NCBI GenBank assembly: GCA_020634335.1
Contig: JACKBY010000033.1
Coordinates: forward strand, 1-18,240
Length of the DNA: 18,240 nucleotides
Origin: Promineifilum sp.
GTDB lineage: Bacteria > Chloroflexota > Anaerolineae > Promineifilales > Promineifilaceae
Direction of reading: 5' to 3'
A model generated the notes under the pieces. That model was not told the origin of the DNA and did no database searches. It worked only from the letters and a program-made list of their open reading frames with translations. Of this stretch, positions 8,191 through 16,123 are shown piece by piece. Position 1 is the first letter of the stretch. The number at the start of each line of letters is the position of its first letter. Both the position numbers and the translations under genes were made by a program.

Positions 8191-9861
8191 ATGCGATTAT
8201 TTGGACGGGTTAACACGCAGGTTACGAATGAAGATCGGCCGTTCCTTTTCGCCGGCACGATCTTCACGCTGGCCTACCGCCTGCCGGTCGGCAGTGTGCC
8301 GATCTCCGGCGCATTGCTGCCGCCCGTTTTCAACCTGTCACCTCCCTTGGCAATGTTCGTGATGGACGTTTATGACGGATCTATCCTGGCCGACTGGACG
8401 GAGGCCGAGGATGTGACCTTCGGGACGAACGAACACGGCTTTGCCGAGCTGCGCGGCCGATACCCGATGAACCTCTACCAGGCGTTTACTTTCTACAATC
8501 TGAATGATCCGCCACACCTGGTCGTCACCGACGGCTTGAAGAAGGTTTACGAAGGCCGCCTGGAAGACATCGGCATCGACGAGCAGGGGGTAGCGTTTGG
8601 CGCCTTTGGTTACTGGCGTGCGCTCTCCGACCTTCGGGTGTCGGCCCTGTTCGCCGATTCCGACCTCTCCAACTGGTACAGCTTGACCGACGACGAGGTA
8701 GCCGGGGTGGTCCTAGATCGGTTCGAGGTCGATAAATACAACCGGCTGTATGCGGCCCCCAAGAAGGATGAGACATACAGTAGCGCCACCGCCTATTGTT
8801 CCTTCGGCTATCGCGTGCCCGACCTCAGCCTGACACAGATCGAGCGTGTGGTGTTCAACTTCGCCTTCGATATGCCTTCGCCGTGGAAGGTAGAGCTGGC
8901 CCGCTGCGACGCGGACTGGTCGGAACTGTCGGTCGTCTGGTCACTGACCGGCAACGGCTCGCTGCAAAGCGGAACCGGCCATGCCGTCGACGTCAGTCCC
9001 TGCGATGCCTTGCGGTTCACGCTCTTCTACAACGGTACCTCCGCCACCTATACGGGCGAGAGCGGTGACGATTATTTCCGGCTGACTAATCTCGTGGTGA
9101 GCGCCTTCGACGCGACGGACGTCTACGCCGACGACATCATGAAGGTGCTGGTCGAGGAGATTAGCACGCGCAATCCGTCACAGCTATCGGCCGACACCAG
9201 CCAGATTCAATCGCCGGGCCTGGCGCTGGCGGATGCTATTTATGAGGACGAGCGGCCGGCCGACATCGCCAACCAGTTGTCGGTCCTGGGTGATGATCAG
9301 GACGTGCCGCAACCCTGGACAGCCGCGGTTTGGGAAGACCGTCGGCTCCAGTTCGCGCCGAAAGGGGAGCGGGCCAATCACTGGTACGTCGACGTAGCGT
9401 CATTACAGATAGAGCGATCCTTTCAGGACGTCGTCAATACGGCCTACGGCGTCTACCGCGAGAACGGCCGCGGCAACCGGCGAACGGCCGAAGCATCGTC
9501 CGGCTTGTCGGAAGTCGTGAGGATGGAAGCGGTCGATACGACGACGACATCGGCAGGTACGGCCGTCGTTCATCGCGACGCTTACCTCTCCGACAGCAGC
9601 GTAACCCGCCCGCGGGCGACTCTGCGAACGCTGGGCTTGTTTGACGAGATGGGCGCGCAGCACCCCCTGTACCGCGCCCGCGCCGGCGATTATTTGACCT
9701 TGCGCAATCTACCGCCCGACCTGGGCGAGTTGAACAACTTGCGCACGTTTCGGATCGGCAGTACGCGCTACAACGCGGCAACCGACGAGCTGGAACCCGA
9801 ACCTGAAACATCTATTCCAAGTCTGGCTATTCTGGTCGCCAGACGGGAGCAAGGAGTATAG
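8191..9861 (+). CDS. Baseplate hub-like / tail-tip minor tail protein
   Basis: A 556-residue protein preceded by AGGAA five bases before its ATG. Residues about 50-150 show the pattern of phage baseplate hub domains (gp27-like): a strand-rich WTEAEDVTFGTNEHGFAEL segment, a hydrophobic VVTDGLKKVYEGRLEDIGI segment in which a frame is 'tilted' by a local coordinate, then FGAFGYWRALSDL. Residues about 165-310 look like an inserted beta-sandwich (Ser/Tyr/Asp-rich, with ELARCDADWSELSV), possibly a carbohydrate-binding module. The C-terminal half returns to hub-like sequence (RSFQDVVNTAYGVYRENG, YRARAGDYLTLRNLP). Hubs close the tube and anchor receptor-binding proteins. The family assignment is by pattern and gene order; residue-level catalytic features are absent. 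Confidence 0.65.
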   Translation: MRLFGRVNTQVTNEDRPFLFAGTIFTLAYRLPVGSVPISGALLPPVFNLSPPLAMFVMDVYDGSILADWTEAEDVTFGTNEHGFAELRGRYPMNLYQAFTFYNLNDPPHLVVTDGLKKVYEGRLEDIGIDEQGVAFGAFGYWRALSDLRVSALFADSDLSNWYSLTDDEVAGVVLDRFEVDKYNRLYAAPKKDETYSSATAYCSFGYRVPDLSLTQIERVVFNFAFDMPSPWKVELARCDADWSELSVVWSLTGNGSLQSGTGHAVDVSPCDALRFTLFYNGTSATYTGESGDDYFRLTNLVVSAFDATDVYADDIMKVLVEEISTRNPSQLSADTSQIQSPGLALADAIYEDERPADIANQLSVLGDDQDVPQPWTAAVWEDRRLQFAPKGERANHWYVDVASLQIERSFQDVVNTAYGVYRENGRGNRRTAEASSGLSEVVRMEAVDTTTTSAGTAVVHRDAYLSDSSVTRPRATLRTLGLFDEMGAQHPLYRARAGDYLTLRNLPPDLGELNNLRTFRIGSTRYNAATDELEPEPETSIPSLAILVARREQGV

Positions 9862-9863
9862 CG

Positions 9864-10334
9864 ATGGCATCATTTTGGACGACACGAGGCATCCGGCGTG
9901 CACAGGAAGGAACATTCCAGGGCGAGGCGCTGCCTGACAGCTTCTATGTGGCGTTGGTTAAGGCCACAACCGCGCCCACGCGCGCCACAACGGTGATGTC
10001 CGGACTGTCAGAGATAGCAACCGGCAGCGGTTACTCGTCCGGCGGGCTGGAGATCGAGCGGGACTCGGTCGACTTCGACACCCTCATCGAAGACACCGAC
10101 GATTTCTTCGTCGACCTACAGTTAGCCGATGTGTCCTGGACGGCTACCGGCGGCTCGATTCCCGCATCAGGCAGCGGCGCTCGATACGCCGTGCTGACTG
10201 ACGACAACCCGACGGTTGCCAACCGCGAGGTATGGTTCGTCTGGGACCTACAGGGCGAGCGGTCGGTGTCAGTCGGGCAGGCGCTCACGCTGCGCGATCT
10301 GACCATACGCAATAGGGCTGTCATTCCTGACTAG
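9864..10334 (+). CDS. Small phage tail/appendage protein
   Basis: A 156-residue protein with a strong AAGGAG seven bases upstream of the ATG and only two bases between it and the previous stop. The pattern is one seen repeatedly in tail modules of diverse phages: an N-terminal LPDSFYVALVKAT strand, an ATTVMSGLSEIATGSGYSSGG segment, a DVSWTATGGSIPASG motif, then ARYAVLTDDN and a closing SVSVGQALTLRDLTI strand. These proteins are usually annotated only as tail or structural proteins and are thought to be beta-sandwich tail-tip components. No membrane or export signal is present. The membership in this phage protein group is fairly sure; the precise place in the virion is not. Confidence 0.7.
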   Translation: MASFWTTRGIRRAQEGTFQGEALPDSFYVALVKATTAPTRATTVMSGLSEIATGSGYSSGGLEIERDSVDFDTLIEDTDDFFVDLQLADVSWTATGGSIPASGSGARYAVLTDDNPTVANREVWFVWDLQGERSVSVGQALTLRDLTIRNRAVIPD

Positions 10335-10354
10335 AAAGAGGACAAGGCAGAGCA

Positions 10355-10642
10355 ATGGGTAATGTGGACGCGATAAGGCTGATCAATCTGGGGTTGCGAC
10401 TGGTCATTGTGGCCTTGTGCGCGCTTGCCTGGGTGAAACGGCCGCACGTCCGGCTTTGGGTGATTCCACCGGCGACCTGGGCGTTGCATGGGGCTATCTA
10501 TTATGCCGTGTTGGCGAGCGGATTGGTGATCAATTACACGATTCTCAGCCTATGGTCGGCCGCGCTGGGATTGCACATCGGCATTTTGATTCTCGGCGGA
10601 GTCTGGCTCTTCCTGTGGCCGGCTAAAGGGTGGCGGCCATGA
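10355..10642 (+). CDS. Small three-helix membrane protein
   Basis: A 95-residue, very hydrophobic protein with three predicted membrane segments (about residues 10-27, 36-59 and 62-88). They are separated by a basic loop (WVKRPHVRLW) and a very short turn, and followed by a PAKGWRP tail. Its stop overlaps the ATG of the next, EAD-bearing gene (ATGA), so the two are translationally coupled and likely made together. Length and topology are compatible with a class I-like holin, but a better placed holin candidate exists after the lysin gene. An alternative is a membrane partner of the EAD protein, for example in superinfection exclusion. A purine-rich stretch (AAAGAGGACAAGG) precedes the ATG as ribosome site. 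No family is recognised. Confidence 0.7.
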   Translation: MGNVDAIRLINLGLRLVIVALCALAWVKRPHVRLWVIPPATWALHGAIYYAVLASGLVINYTILSLWSAALGLHIGILILGGVWLFLWPAKGWRP

Positions 10643-11250
10643 CACAGGATGCCTTGCTCGTACTTCTTCTAACACTAATCGCGGCCGTGCCGGGGCTAAT
10701 TGCCATCTGGCTCTGGAAGCGCAGGGAAGAGACCGATAAATCTCAATACGATATTCAGGTTAAGTTGCGCCGGCAAATGCAAGAGCAGCTCGATTCGCAA
10801 CAGCAGACCATTCGTTTCCAAACCAGGCGCATCGACGAGCTAGAAAAGAGCCGAGCGCGGGAGTTCGCAGAGTCGGAAATCCTGCGACAGGAGATGGACG
10901 ACTTACGACAGGAAGTAGGCGTACTGCGTCGCGGTGTGGCCGTACTGACCAACCAGCTGCAGACGGCCGAAATAGCGCCGGCGTGGACACCTCCCACGGC
11001 GGCCAGATCGAAGCGGGTCCGAGATCAACCACAAGAAATAGTCCGCCTGAGAGGGCAGATCGTCGAACAGTTCAGCCTGGAGGAGATGAATGACCTGGCG
11101 TTTCAGATGGGTGTTGAGCCGGACGAGTTATCAGGCACAACGAAAAGGGCGCGGGCCAGATCGCTGGTCAGCTATATGAAGGATCGGGAACGACTTGACG
11201 AACTGGTTGAGCTATTGGGTTCTTTGAGACCGGAAGGAGATTTCGAATGA
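10639..11250 (+). CDS. Membrane-anchored coiled-coil protein with C-terminal effector-associated (death-like) domain
   Basis: A 203-residue protein read from the ATG at 10639, which overlaps the upstream TGA and has AAAGGG before it; an in-frame GTG at 10630 is the alternative. Residues 5-26 form one membrane helix followed by KRRE, so by the positive-inside rule the rest faces the cytosol. Residues about 33-112 are a charged coiled-coil. Residues 135-198 match the effector-associated domain (EAD) pattern: an initial LRGQIVEQFSLEEMNDLAF helix pair, a MGVEPDELSGTTKRARARS core and a closing RERLDELVELL helix. EADs are homotypic adaptor domains of bacterial conflict and cell-death systems, usually fused to caspase-like, TIR or NTPase effectors. 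Here no effector is fused. The stop overlaps the next gene's ATG. The domain call is strong; an immune-decoy, sensor or exclusion function is inferred. Confidence 0.8.
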   Translation: MTQDALLVLLLTLIAAVPGLIAIWLWKRREETDKSQYDIQVKLRRQMQEQLDSQQQTIRFQTRRIDELEKSRAREFAESEILRQEMDDLRQEVGVLRRGVAVLTNQLQTAEIAPAWTPPTAARSKRVRDQPQEIVRLRGQIVEQFSLEEMNDLAFQMGVEPDELSGTTKRARARSLVSYMKDRERLDELVELLGSLRPEGDFE

Positions 11251-12725
11251 CGATCTTTATCGTGGATGAGAGTGGACAGGGCGATTACAAAACAATCGGG
11301 GCTGCGCTGCAGGCAGCCAAGTTGGGCGACACGATCCGGGTGCTGAACGGCGTGTACCGCGAACGAGTGAACATCGGCGTGCCGAAGATTGTTCTGGAAG
11401 CGGCCGACGGGCATACGCCCGAGATTGACGGCGGCTGGAACGGGAAAACGGTTGAGAGCGGCTTCGCAGCTCAGGTTCAGGTTCAGGCGCCGGGCGTGCT
11501 CGTGCGCGGCCTGACTATCCGTAACTGCCCTGGAAGGGGCCTTGGCGTGACGGCCGACAACGTGACCGTTCGCGGTTGCCGGATCGACAATACCTATCAG
11601 GGAGCGTTGTACGTCGGGCCCGGCACGAAGGATGACAAGTCGGAAGAGTCGGATGGGCCGGCGGTTCGCGGCATCCTCGTCGAGGGCTGCATCATGAGCC
11701 GGATGAGTCAATCGTGGGTGACGGAGACGCGACCGAAGGGAGTCAATGGTGGCATCAATTTCCACACCGTCGAGGACGGGGAATTCCGCAACAACTTCGC
11801 GTCGGACGGGTGGGGTGAAATCTTCAACCTCGGTCGCGGATCGAAGCGAGTGCGAGTAGTGGGCAACATCTTCCATTCGGGCAACCATGTGCTCGGCTAC
11901 CTGAACCGCTGCCAGGAGTGCGAATTCATCGGCAACATCCTGTTCCATGTGCCAGACGCGGCATACAGGAACAAGGATGGCGAGTGGAGCGCGGGGATCG
12001 TGATCGGCGACGAGCGCGGCCGCGCGGTTAAGAATTTTCCGTTCTCGCGGGGCAATATCATCCGCGGCAATGTGGTGGTCAACACGGGCGTGCTGCTGCA
12101 CGTTCGCAACAATACGAAGGATGAGGGCGGTTACGACACTCAACTTCTCGACACCGAGATCGCCTACAACACGCTGGTCGGCGGGCCGTCGACGCGGGGC
12201 GGGATCATCATCCAGCCGAACATGCGCGGGCGCAAACATGCCGGCAGCGTGTTCCGCGATAACGTCATCGACTGCTCGGCCGCGCCGAATGGAACCGACA
12301 TCGGGACGTTCTCCGATGGGGTGGGGGTCAAGTTCGAGCGTAATGCGTGGTCGACTCGGCCGCCGCAGACGATGCAGTCTAAGGATGACCTGTACGGTGT
12401 GTTCCTGACCAATCCGGCGGCGGCCATTACGCGCGCCAGGGAGTCGGTGGAGAGCCGGATCGACCTCAACGACTACCGCCCGCGGCCAAATTCGGTCCTG
12501 GCCGCTACTAATATCGGCGCGCTGGCGGCGACCGAGCTCACAGAACCGCCCGTCGAGCCACCACCAATCGATCCACCGGTTGAGCCGCCGTTGCCCGACA
12601 CGGCCGCGTTAGTTGGCCTTACAGATAGCGCCCTCGCCTCCCTGGCTCTAGCGAAGCATGGCATTGCCGACGCCGAGGAGAAACTGCGGCAGCTTATGTC
12701 ACTGCTGGGAGAAGAAGCGGTATGA
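11247..12725 (+). CDS. Right-handed beta-helix protein (tailspike-like)
   Basis: A 492-residue protein starting by ATGA overlap. Residues 10-45 carry the opening motif of pectin esterase/lyase-like beta-helices (GDYKTIGAALQAAKLGDTI, then VLNGVYRERVNI). Up to about residue 400 there are repeated short strands with Gly/Asn turns such as GLTIRNCPGRGLGV, VRGCRIDN and RGNVVVN, the signature of parallel beta-helix coils. Residues about 432-449 are a Pro-rich linker and residues 455-492 a short helical tail. Such folds serve as phage tailspikes and depolymerases that bind or cut host polysaccharide, or as host secreted pectate-lyase-like enzymes. No signal peptide is seen. I cannot name catalytic residues with confidence, so enzymatic activity is open. 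The stop overlaps the lysin ATG, which suggests joint production. Confidence 0.75.
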   Translation: MTIFIVDESGQGDYKTIGAALQAAKLGDTIRVLNGVYRERVNIGVPKIVLEAADGHTPEIDGGWNGKTVESGFAAQVQVQAPGVLVRGLTIRNCPGRGLGVTADNVTVRGCRIDNTYQGALYVGPGTKDDKSEESDGPAVRGILVEGCIMSRMSQSWVTETRPKGVNGGINFHTVEDGEFRNNFASDGWGEIFNLGRGSKRVRVVGNIFHSGNHVLGYLNRCQECEFIGNILFHVPDAAYRNKDGEWSAGIVIGDERGRAVKNFPFSRGNIIRGNVVVNTGVLLHVRNNTKDEGGYDTQLLDTEIAYNTLVGGPSTRGGIIIQPNMRGRKHAGSVFRDNVIDCSAAPNGTDIGTFSDGVGVKFERNAWSTRPPQTMQSKDDLYGVFLTNPAAAITRARESVESRIDLNDYRPRPNSVLAATNIGALAATELTEPPVEPPPIDPPVEPPLPDTAALVGLTDSALASLALAKHGIADAEEKLRQLMSLLGEEAV

Positions 12726-15700
12726 GCAAACTTGGCCCTCACTATATCGGCGCGCCCGGTCTGGAAAAATGGATAGCGGCCGGGGCGAAGGTATTCAAAT
12801 TCGACCCGACCGGACTGGGCGCATCGCATCAGGTCCCGCCCGGCCCGCTGGTGGTGGGCAAGCTGGATCAGGAAGACGCGGCCATTAATCTGACCGACTG
12901 GAAGGCGCTTATGAACCGGGGCGTGACGCCCCAGGCCGCGGCTGACCTTCGCTTCAGCGCCCAGCGCAACGTCTATGCCGGCGCGAACCGGCCGCGGGTC
13001 GACCGCTACCTGGCTAACCCACGGGTGGACGTGTGGGAAGACGACAACGAGGTCGTCCCCGACACGTCCGACGAGGCACGCTGGTATGCAGCCTACTGCA
13101 TCGCCATGATGGGGCTGTATGACAGCATCGGCCGCAAGCGAGCCAACTTCAGCTTCGCCGTGGGCACGCCGGACATCCGGCCGGGTCACGCGAGGGACAT
13201 CTGGCCGCATCTGCTGCCGGCCGTCCGCCATGCGCGCGATAACGGGCATTATATCGCCCTGCACGAGTACATGGGCTTCGAAGCCGACCTGGGCGTCGGC
13301 TGGAAGCAAATCGACGCCAATCGTCGGCCGCTGCGGGTCTGGCACGGTCGCAAACAGGCCGATGGCCGACCGGATGAGTCCTATCCGTACGGCTGGACCG
13401 TCCTGCGCTACAGGCTCATCTACGACACCTACTTCGCGCCGGCCGGACTGGGAGACGTGAAGCTGCTCATTACTGAACTGGGCTGCGACAGCGTTGAGAG
13501 CGTCACGCCGGCGGGGATGCCGGTGGGAACCTGGCGCGAGCACGCGCCGCACTGGCGGGCGGGCGGGCGCGAGCCGGAGCAAGTCTACGCCGACATGCTC
13601 CAATGGTACGACGCCCGGATCGGGGAAGACCCCTTCGTCGCCGGCGCGATGGTGTTCACCGTCGGTTCGGTGGGCGTGTGGGCCAAGTGGGACATCGCCG
13701 GAACCGACGTGGAGAGCCGGCTGCTGGAACACGTCCGCTATTCGGCCGCCGAGGAACCACCCCCTACATTGCCGCCGCCGGCCCCGCCGCCCACCGCGAG
13801 CGGCAACCTGCTACCTAACCCATCCTGGGAGGGGGTGTGGAAGGACAGCGACGAGTGGCCGATGACCACTCAGGACCCGAAGGGGTGGCTGACGCTCTGG
13901 AACGTCACGCGCGGCGACGAGTACAAGAACCCGTTCGCGCCCGACCAGCCTTATGGCGTCGGCGAGGCCATCCACAAGTTCCGCAGCCAGATACCTGACG
14001 ATGAAGAAGAGGACTTCTTCGGCAGCGGCGACGTCACTTACAAAATTTTCGCTAACCACTGCTTCTGGGTGCGGATGAAGACAGCGGTCGATCTGGAACC
14101 CGGTCGCTACATGCTGGGCACGCCCGTCTTCACCGACACGTTCCGATGGCATGGCAGCAAGGATTACAATGTCGAGGCCGACCAGACCCAGATCATGGTC
14201 AAGGTGGATGGGAAGATCGCGCGCAACTGGACGGCGTTGCCGCCCGGCCGTCTGGTCGACACGACGACGACCTTCGAGCACCCCGGCGGCGAGGCAGAGT
14301 TGGCCATCCATCTGCGCTGTAATTGGGCCATCAGCAATAACCTGTGGCCCCACGACTGGAGTCTAGTCAGAGTTCAGGAGAACCAGCCGGAGCCGCCACA
14401 ACCGCAACCCGAACCCGCACGCCACAAAGCCGTCGTCTTAAAACTTCCCCAAGACATGAGTGGTGTGGAGTGGTTGGCGGCGGCCGAGTATTGCTATCCG
14501 TACCGACACACGATGACTGCCTCTCATGATGACATGCTAACCGTCTTGTGTGGAGGCAATGAGCAAAGCTATGCAAAGGTTATGTACCCAAGTCGCCAGC
14601 CGGATACGATTAAGGCGCTTGAGGCAGCCGGCTACCGCTGGGAATCTGTGCTGGACGATCCTCCACTGCTGCCATCGGTAAAATTCGACGTTTGGCCGGT
14701 CGACGGGGCACGGATGGTAACCCAGGCATTCGGCGCGCGTCCGGAAGTCTACGCCCAGTACGGCTTCCCCGGCCATGAGGGTATCGACCTACGGGCTACG
14801 CTTAACGCACCGGTGAGGGCAGTCACCGGCGGTAGCGTGAGTCGCATTACGACCACGGGCAATTACGGTAATCGGATCGATATAACCCATGACGGCGGCT
14901 GGGTGACGACCTATGCGCACCTGAACAAGTTCGCCGGACTCAAAGTTGGCGATGCCGTGACAAGCGGGCAGCTTATCGGCTATGCCGGCACGACCGGCAA
15001 TTCAACCGGCGTGCACCTACACTTCGGCCTGAAGTGTCCTTGGCACAGCTACATCGACTCTAATGGCACGCAATGGCCATTCAATATTTTCGACCCGACG
15101 CCGTATCTGGACAAAGTACCGAGTCTGCCCAACCCGCCGGCCGCTATCGATCTGCTGCCCTACCTGCGCGGCACACACCGGATGCAGTTCGACATGGGCT
15201 ACAACGGCGGCACGCAGACGACGCAGGTGTGGCATCTGTCAAACAAGGATTGGCTGTTCGTTAAGGGCGAGAATGGCGAGTACGAGCGGCTGGGGCTGCG
15301 CACGTGGAACGGGCAGGAATGGATTTTCCGCTTCGAGGACACCAGCGAAACGCCTACGAGATTCTATGCCCACTACCTGAGTAAAGGCGGACCGATCGGT
15401 GCGCCGTGGTTTCCCCGTTTGGCCGAGATCGGCAAATGGTACGAGACGTCGAAATACGTTCAACACTACCTCAAGGCCAGCTGCGTGGCGCAGAATGGCG
15501 GGGACGTGACGGACAGGCTGCGCCTGGTGAGTGGGCCAAGAACCGTTACCTACAGCGAGAGCGGCGTCAAATTGGATTCAGTTATCACGTTGGAATGGGC
15601 CGCCGGCGAGCAGTACGACTTCGCCCTCGGCCGCGGCAACGTCGCCTTCCGCGATGGCGGGCGGCGATTCTGGTTTATTGGTGATCTGGAGGGCCGGGCG

Positions 15701-15745
15701 GACAAGCCATTCAAGAAACCCGGCTGTATTCAAATGGGATGGTAA
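12722..15745 (+). CDS. Multidomain lysin: TIM-barrel glycosidase, carbohydrate-binding module, M23 peptidase
   Basis: A 1007-residue fusion starting by ATGA overlap. Residues about 1-340 resemble clan-A glycosidases: ALHEYMGFE places E182 as likely acid/base, and LLITELGCDS places E252 as likely nucleophile. A Pro-rich linker (344-360) leads to a jelly-roll, CBM-like domain (about 362-550, opening NLLPNPSWEG), then a second Pro-rich linker and a small unrecognised domain (about 567-650). Residues about 661-790 are a complete LytM/M23 zinc endopeptidase: H685 and D689 (GHEGID), H733 (YAHL), H765 and H767 (HLHFG). The last 215 residues are beta-rich and unknown. M23 enzymes cut peptide cross-links of peptidoglycan. 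There is no signal peptide. It may be an endolysin used with the holin-like protein downstream, or a virion-associated wall-degrading tail component. The M23 part is certain, the glycosidase substrate is not. Confidence 0.85.
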   Translation: MSKLGPHYIGAPGLEKWIAAGAKVFKFDPTGLGASHQVPPGPLVVGKLDQEDAAINLTDWKALMNRGVTPQAAADLRFSAQRNVYAGANRPRVDRYLANPRVDVWEDDNEVVPDTSDEARWYAAYCIAMMGLYDSIGRKRANFSFAVGTPDIRPGHARDIWPHLLPAVRHARDNGHYIALHEYMGFEADLGVGWKQIDANRRPLRVWHGRKQADGRPDESYPYGWTVLRYRLIYDTYFAPAGLGDVKLLITELGCDSVESVTPAGMPVGTWREHAPHWRAGGREPEQVYADMLQWYDARIGEDPFVAGAMVFTVGSVGVWAKWDIAGTDVESRLLEHVRYSAAEEPPPTLPPPAPPPTASGNLLPNPSWEGVWKDSDEWPMTTQDPKGWLTLWNVTRGDEYKNPFAPDQPYGVGEAIHKFRSQIPDDEEEDFFGSGDVTYKIFANHCFWVRMKTAVDLEPGRYMLGTPVFTDTFRWHGSKDYNVEADQTQIMVKVDGKIARNWTALPPGRLVDTTTTFEHPGGEAELAIHLRCNWAISNNLWPHDWSLVRVQENQPEPPQPQPEPARHKAVVLKLPQDMSGVEWLAAAEYCYPYRHTMTASHDDMLTVLCGGNEQSYAKVMYPSRQPDTIKALEAAGYRWESVLDDPPLLPSVKFDVWPVDGARMVTQAFGARPEVYAQYGFPGHEGIDLRATLNAPVRAVTGGSVSRITTTGNYGNRIDITHDGGWVTTYAHLNKFAGLKVGDAVTSGQLIGYAGTTGNSTGVHLHFGLKCPWHSYIDSNGTQWPFNIFDPTPYLDKVPSLPNPPAAIDLLPYLRGTHRMQFDMGYNGGTQTTQVWHLSNKDWLFVKGENGEYERLGLRTWNGQEWIFRFEDTSETPTRFYAHYLSKGGPIGAPWFPRLAEIGKWYETSKYVQHYLKASCVAQNGGDVTDRLRLVSGPRTVTYSESGVKLDSVITLEWAAGEQYDFALGRGNVAFRDGGRRFWFIGDLEGRADKPFKKPGCIQMGW

Positions 15746-15766
15746 CGGAAATCAAAGGAGATCGAA

Positions 15767-16063
15767 ATGGAAGGTAATTGGACTTTGACCTGGTTGATCG
15801 TGGCCTATTTCGGCGGACTGATTACGTCGATTGTCTGGCCGTACCTGCTGGCGTGGATTCAGAATCAGGAACCGTTCGACTGGCGAATGAACGCCGGCCG
15901 GGTGCTCGTCGGCATTATGGGTGCGCTGCCGCTACTGGCCTCTTCCGATTTTCTGGCGCAGCTAGGCACGCTGACCTACGTGGCCGCTTTCGTGCTGGGC
16001 ATGGGCGCGAGCCAGTTGGGCCGCACCGCGCAGAAGACAGTCTCGGCCGTTGCCGGGGCGTAG
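15767..16063 (+). CDS. Holin-like small membrane protein
   Basis: A 98-residue hydrophobic protein with a strong AAGGAG six bases before the ATG. It has membrane segments at about residues 5-31, 44-59 and 63-85, a short polar loop between the first two (QNQEPFDWRMNAGR), and a short polar C-terminus (GRTAQKTVSAVAGA). Size, two to three helices, and position directly after the M23 lysin are those of phage holins, which release or activate lysins through the inner membrane. No named holin family is recognised by sequence. A strong hairpin follows immediately, which suggests that this gene closes the structural/lysis transcript or marks a point of partial termination. Confidence 0.7.
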   Translation: MEGNWTLTWLIVAYFGGLITSIVWPYLLAWIQNQEPFDWRMNAGRVLVGIMGALPLLASSDFLAQLGTLTYVAAFVLGMGASQLGRTAQKTVSAVAGA

Positions 16064-16069
16064 GAATGT

Positions 16070-16107
16070 GTGTATCCGGCGAGGCGAGAGCACTTCGCCG
16101 GATACGC
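16070..16107 (+). terminator. Strong hairpin after the holin-like gene
   Basis: Bases 16072-16082 (gtatccggcga) and 16095-16105 (tcgccggatac) are perfect 11-bp inverted repeats. With G-C and G-U pairs at both ends the stem extends to about 15 bp (16070-16084 with 16093-16107) around an eight-base loop. No T-run follows, so it is not a textbook intrinsic terminator; it may stabilise or attenuate the transcript, or act with Rho. It sits seven bases after the holin-like stop in a 60-base gap. Confidence 0.65.
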
Positions 16108-16123
16108 TTGAAGGCTGGGGATC

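Noticed and set aside
7151..9861. Target of a diversity-generating retroelement
   Set aside because: No reverse transcriptase, template repeat or adenine-biased variable region is visible in the window.
11172..12239. Minus-strand open frame of 355 codons opposite the beta-helix gene
   Set aside because: Shadow frame. The + strand carries recognisable beta-helix motifs and overlap-coupled starts.
12540..12600. Pro-codon-rich repeat as a DNA repeat element
   Set aside because: Explained as an in-frame Pro-rich linker (about residues 432-449) between the beta-helix and the helical tail.
12473..13732. Minus-strand open frame of 419 codons opposite the beta-helix and lysin genes
   Set aside because: No protein-like motifs, atypical His/Arg/Val-rich composition, and it is a mirror of two well supported + strand genes.
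16064..16123. Promoter for the small-gene cluster
   Set aside because: No credible -35/-10 pair in this GC-rich 60-base gap; only the hairpin is clear.
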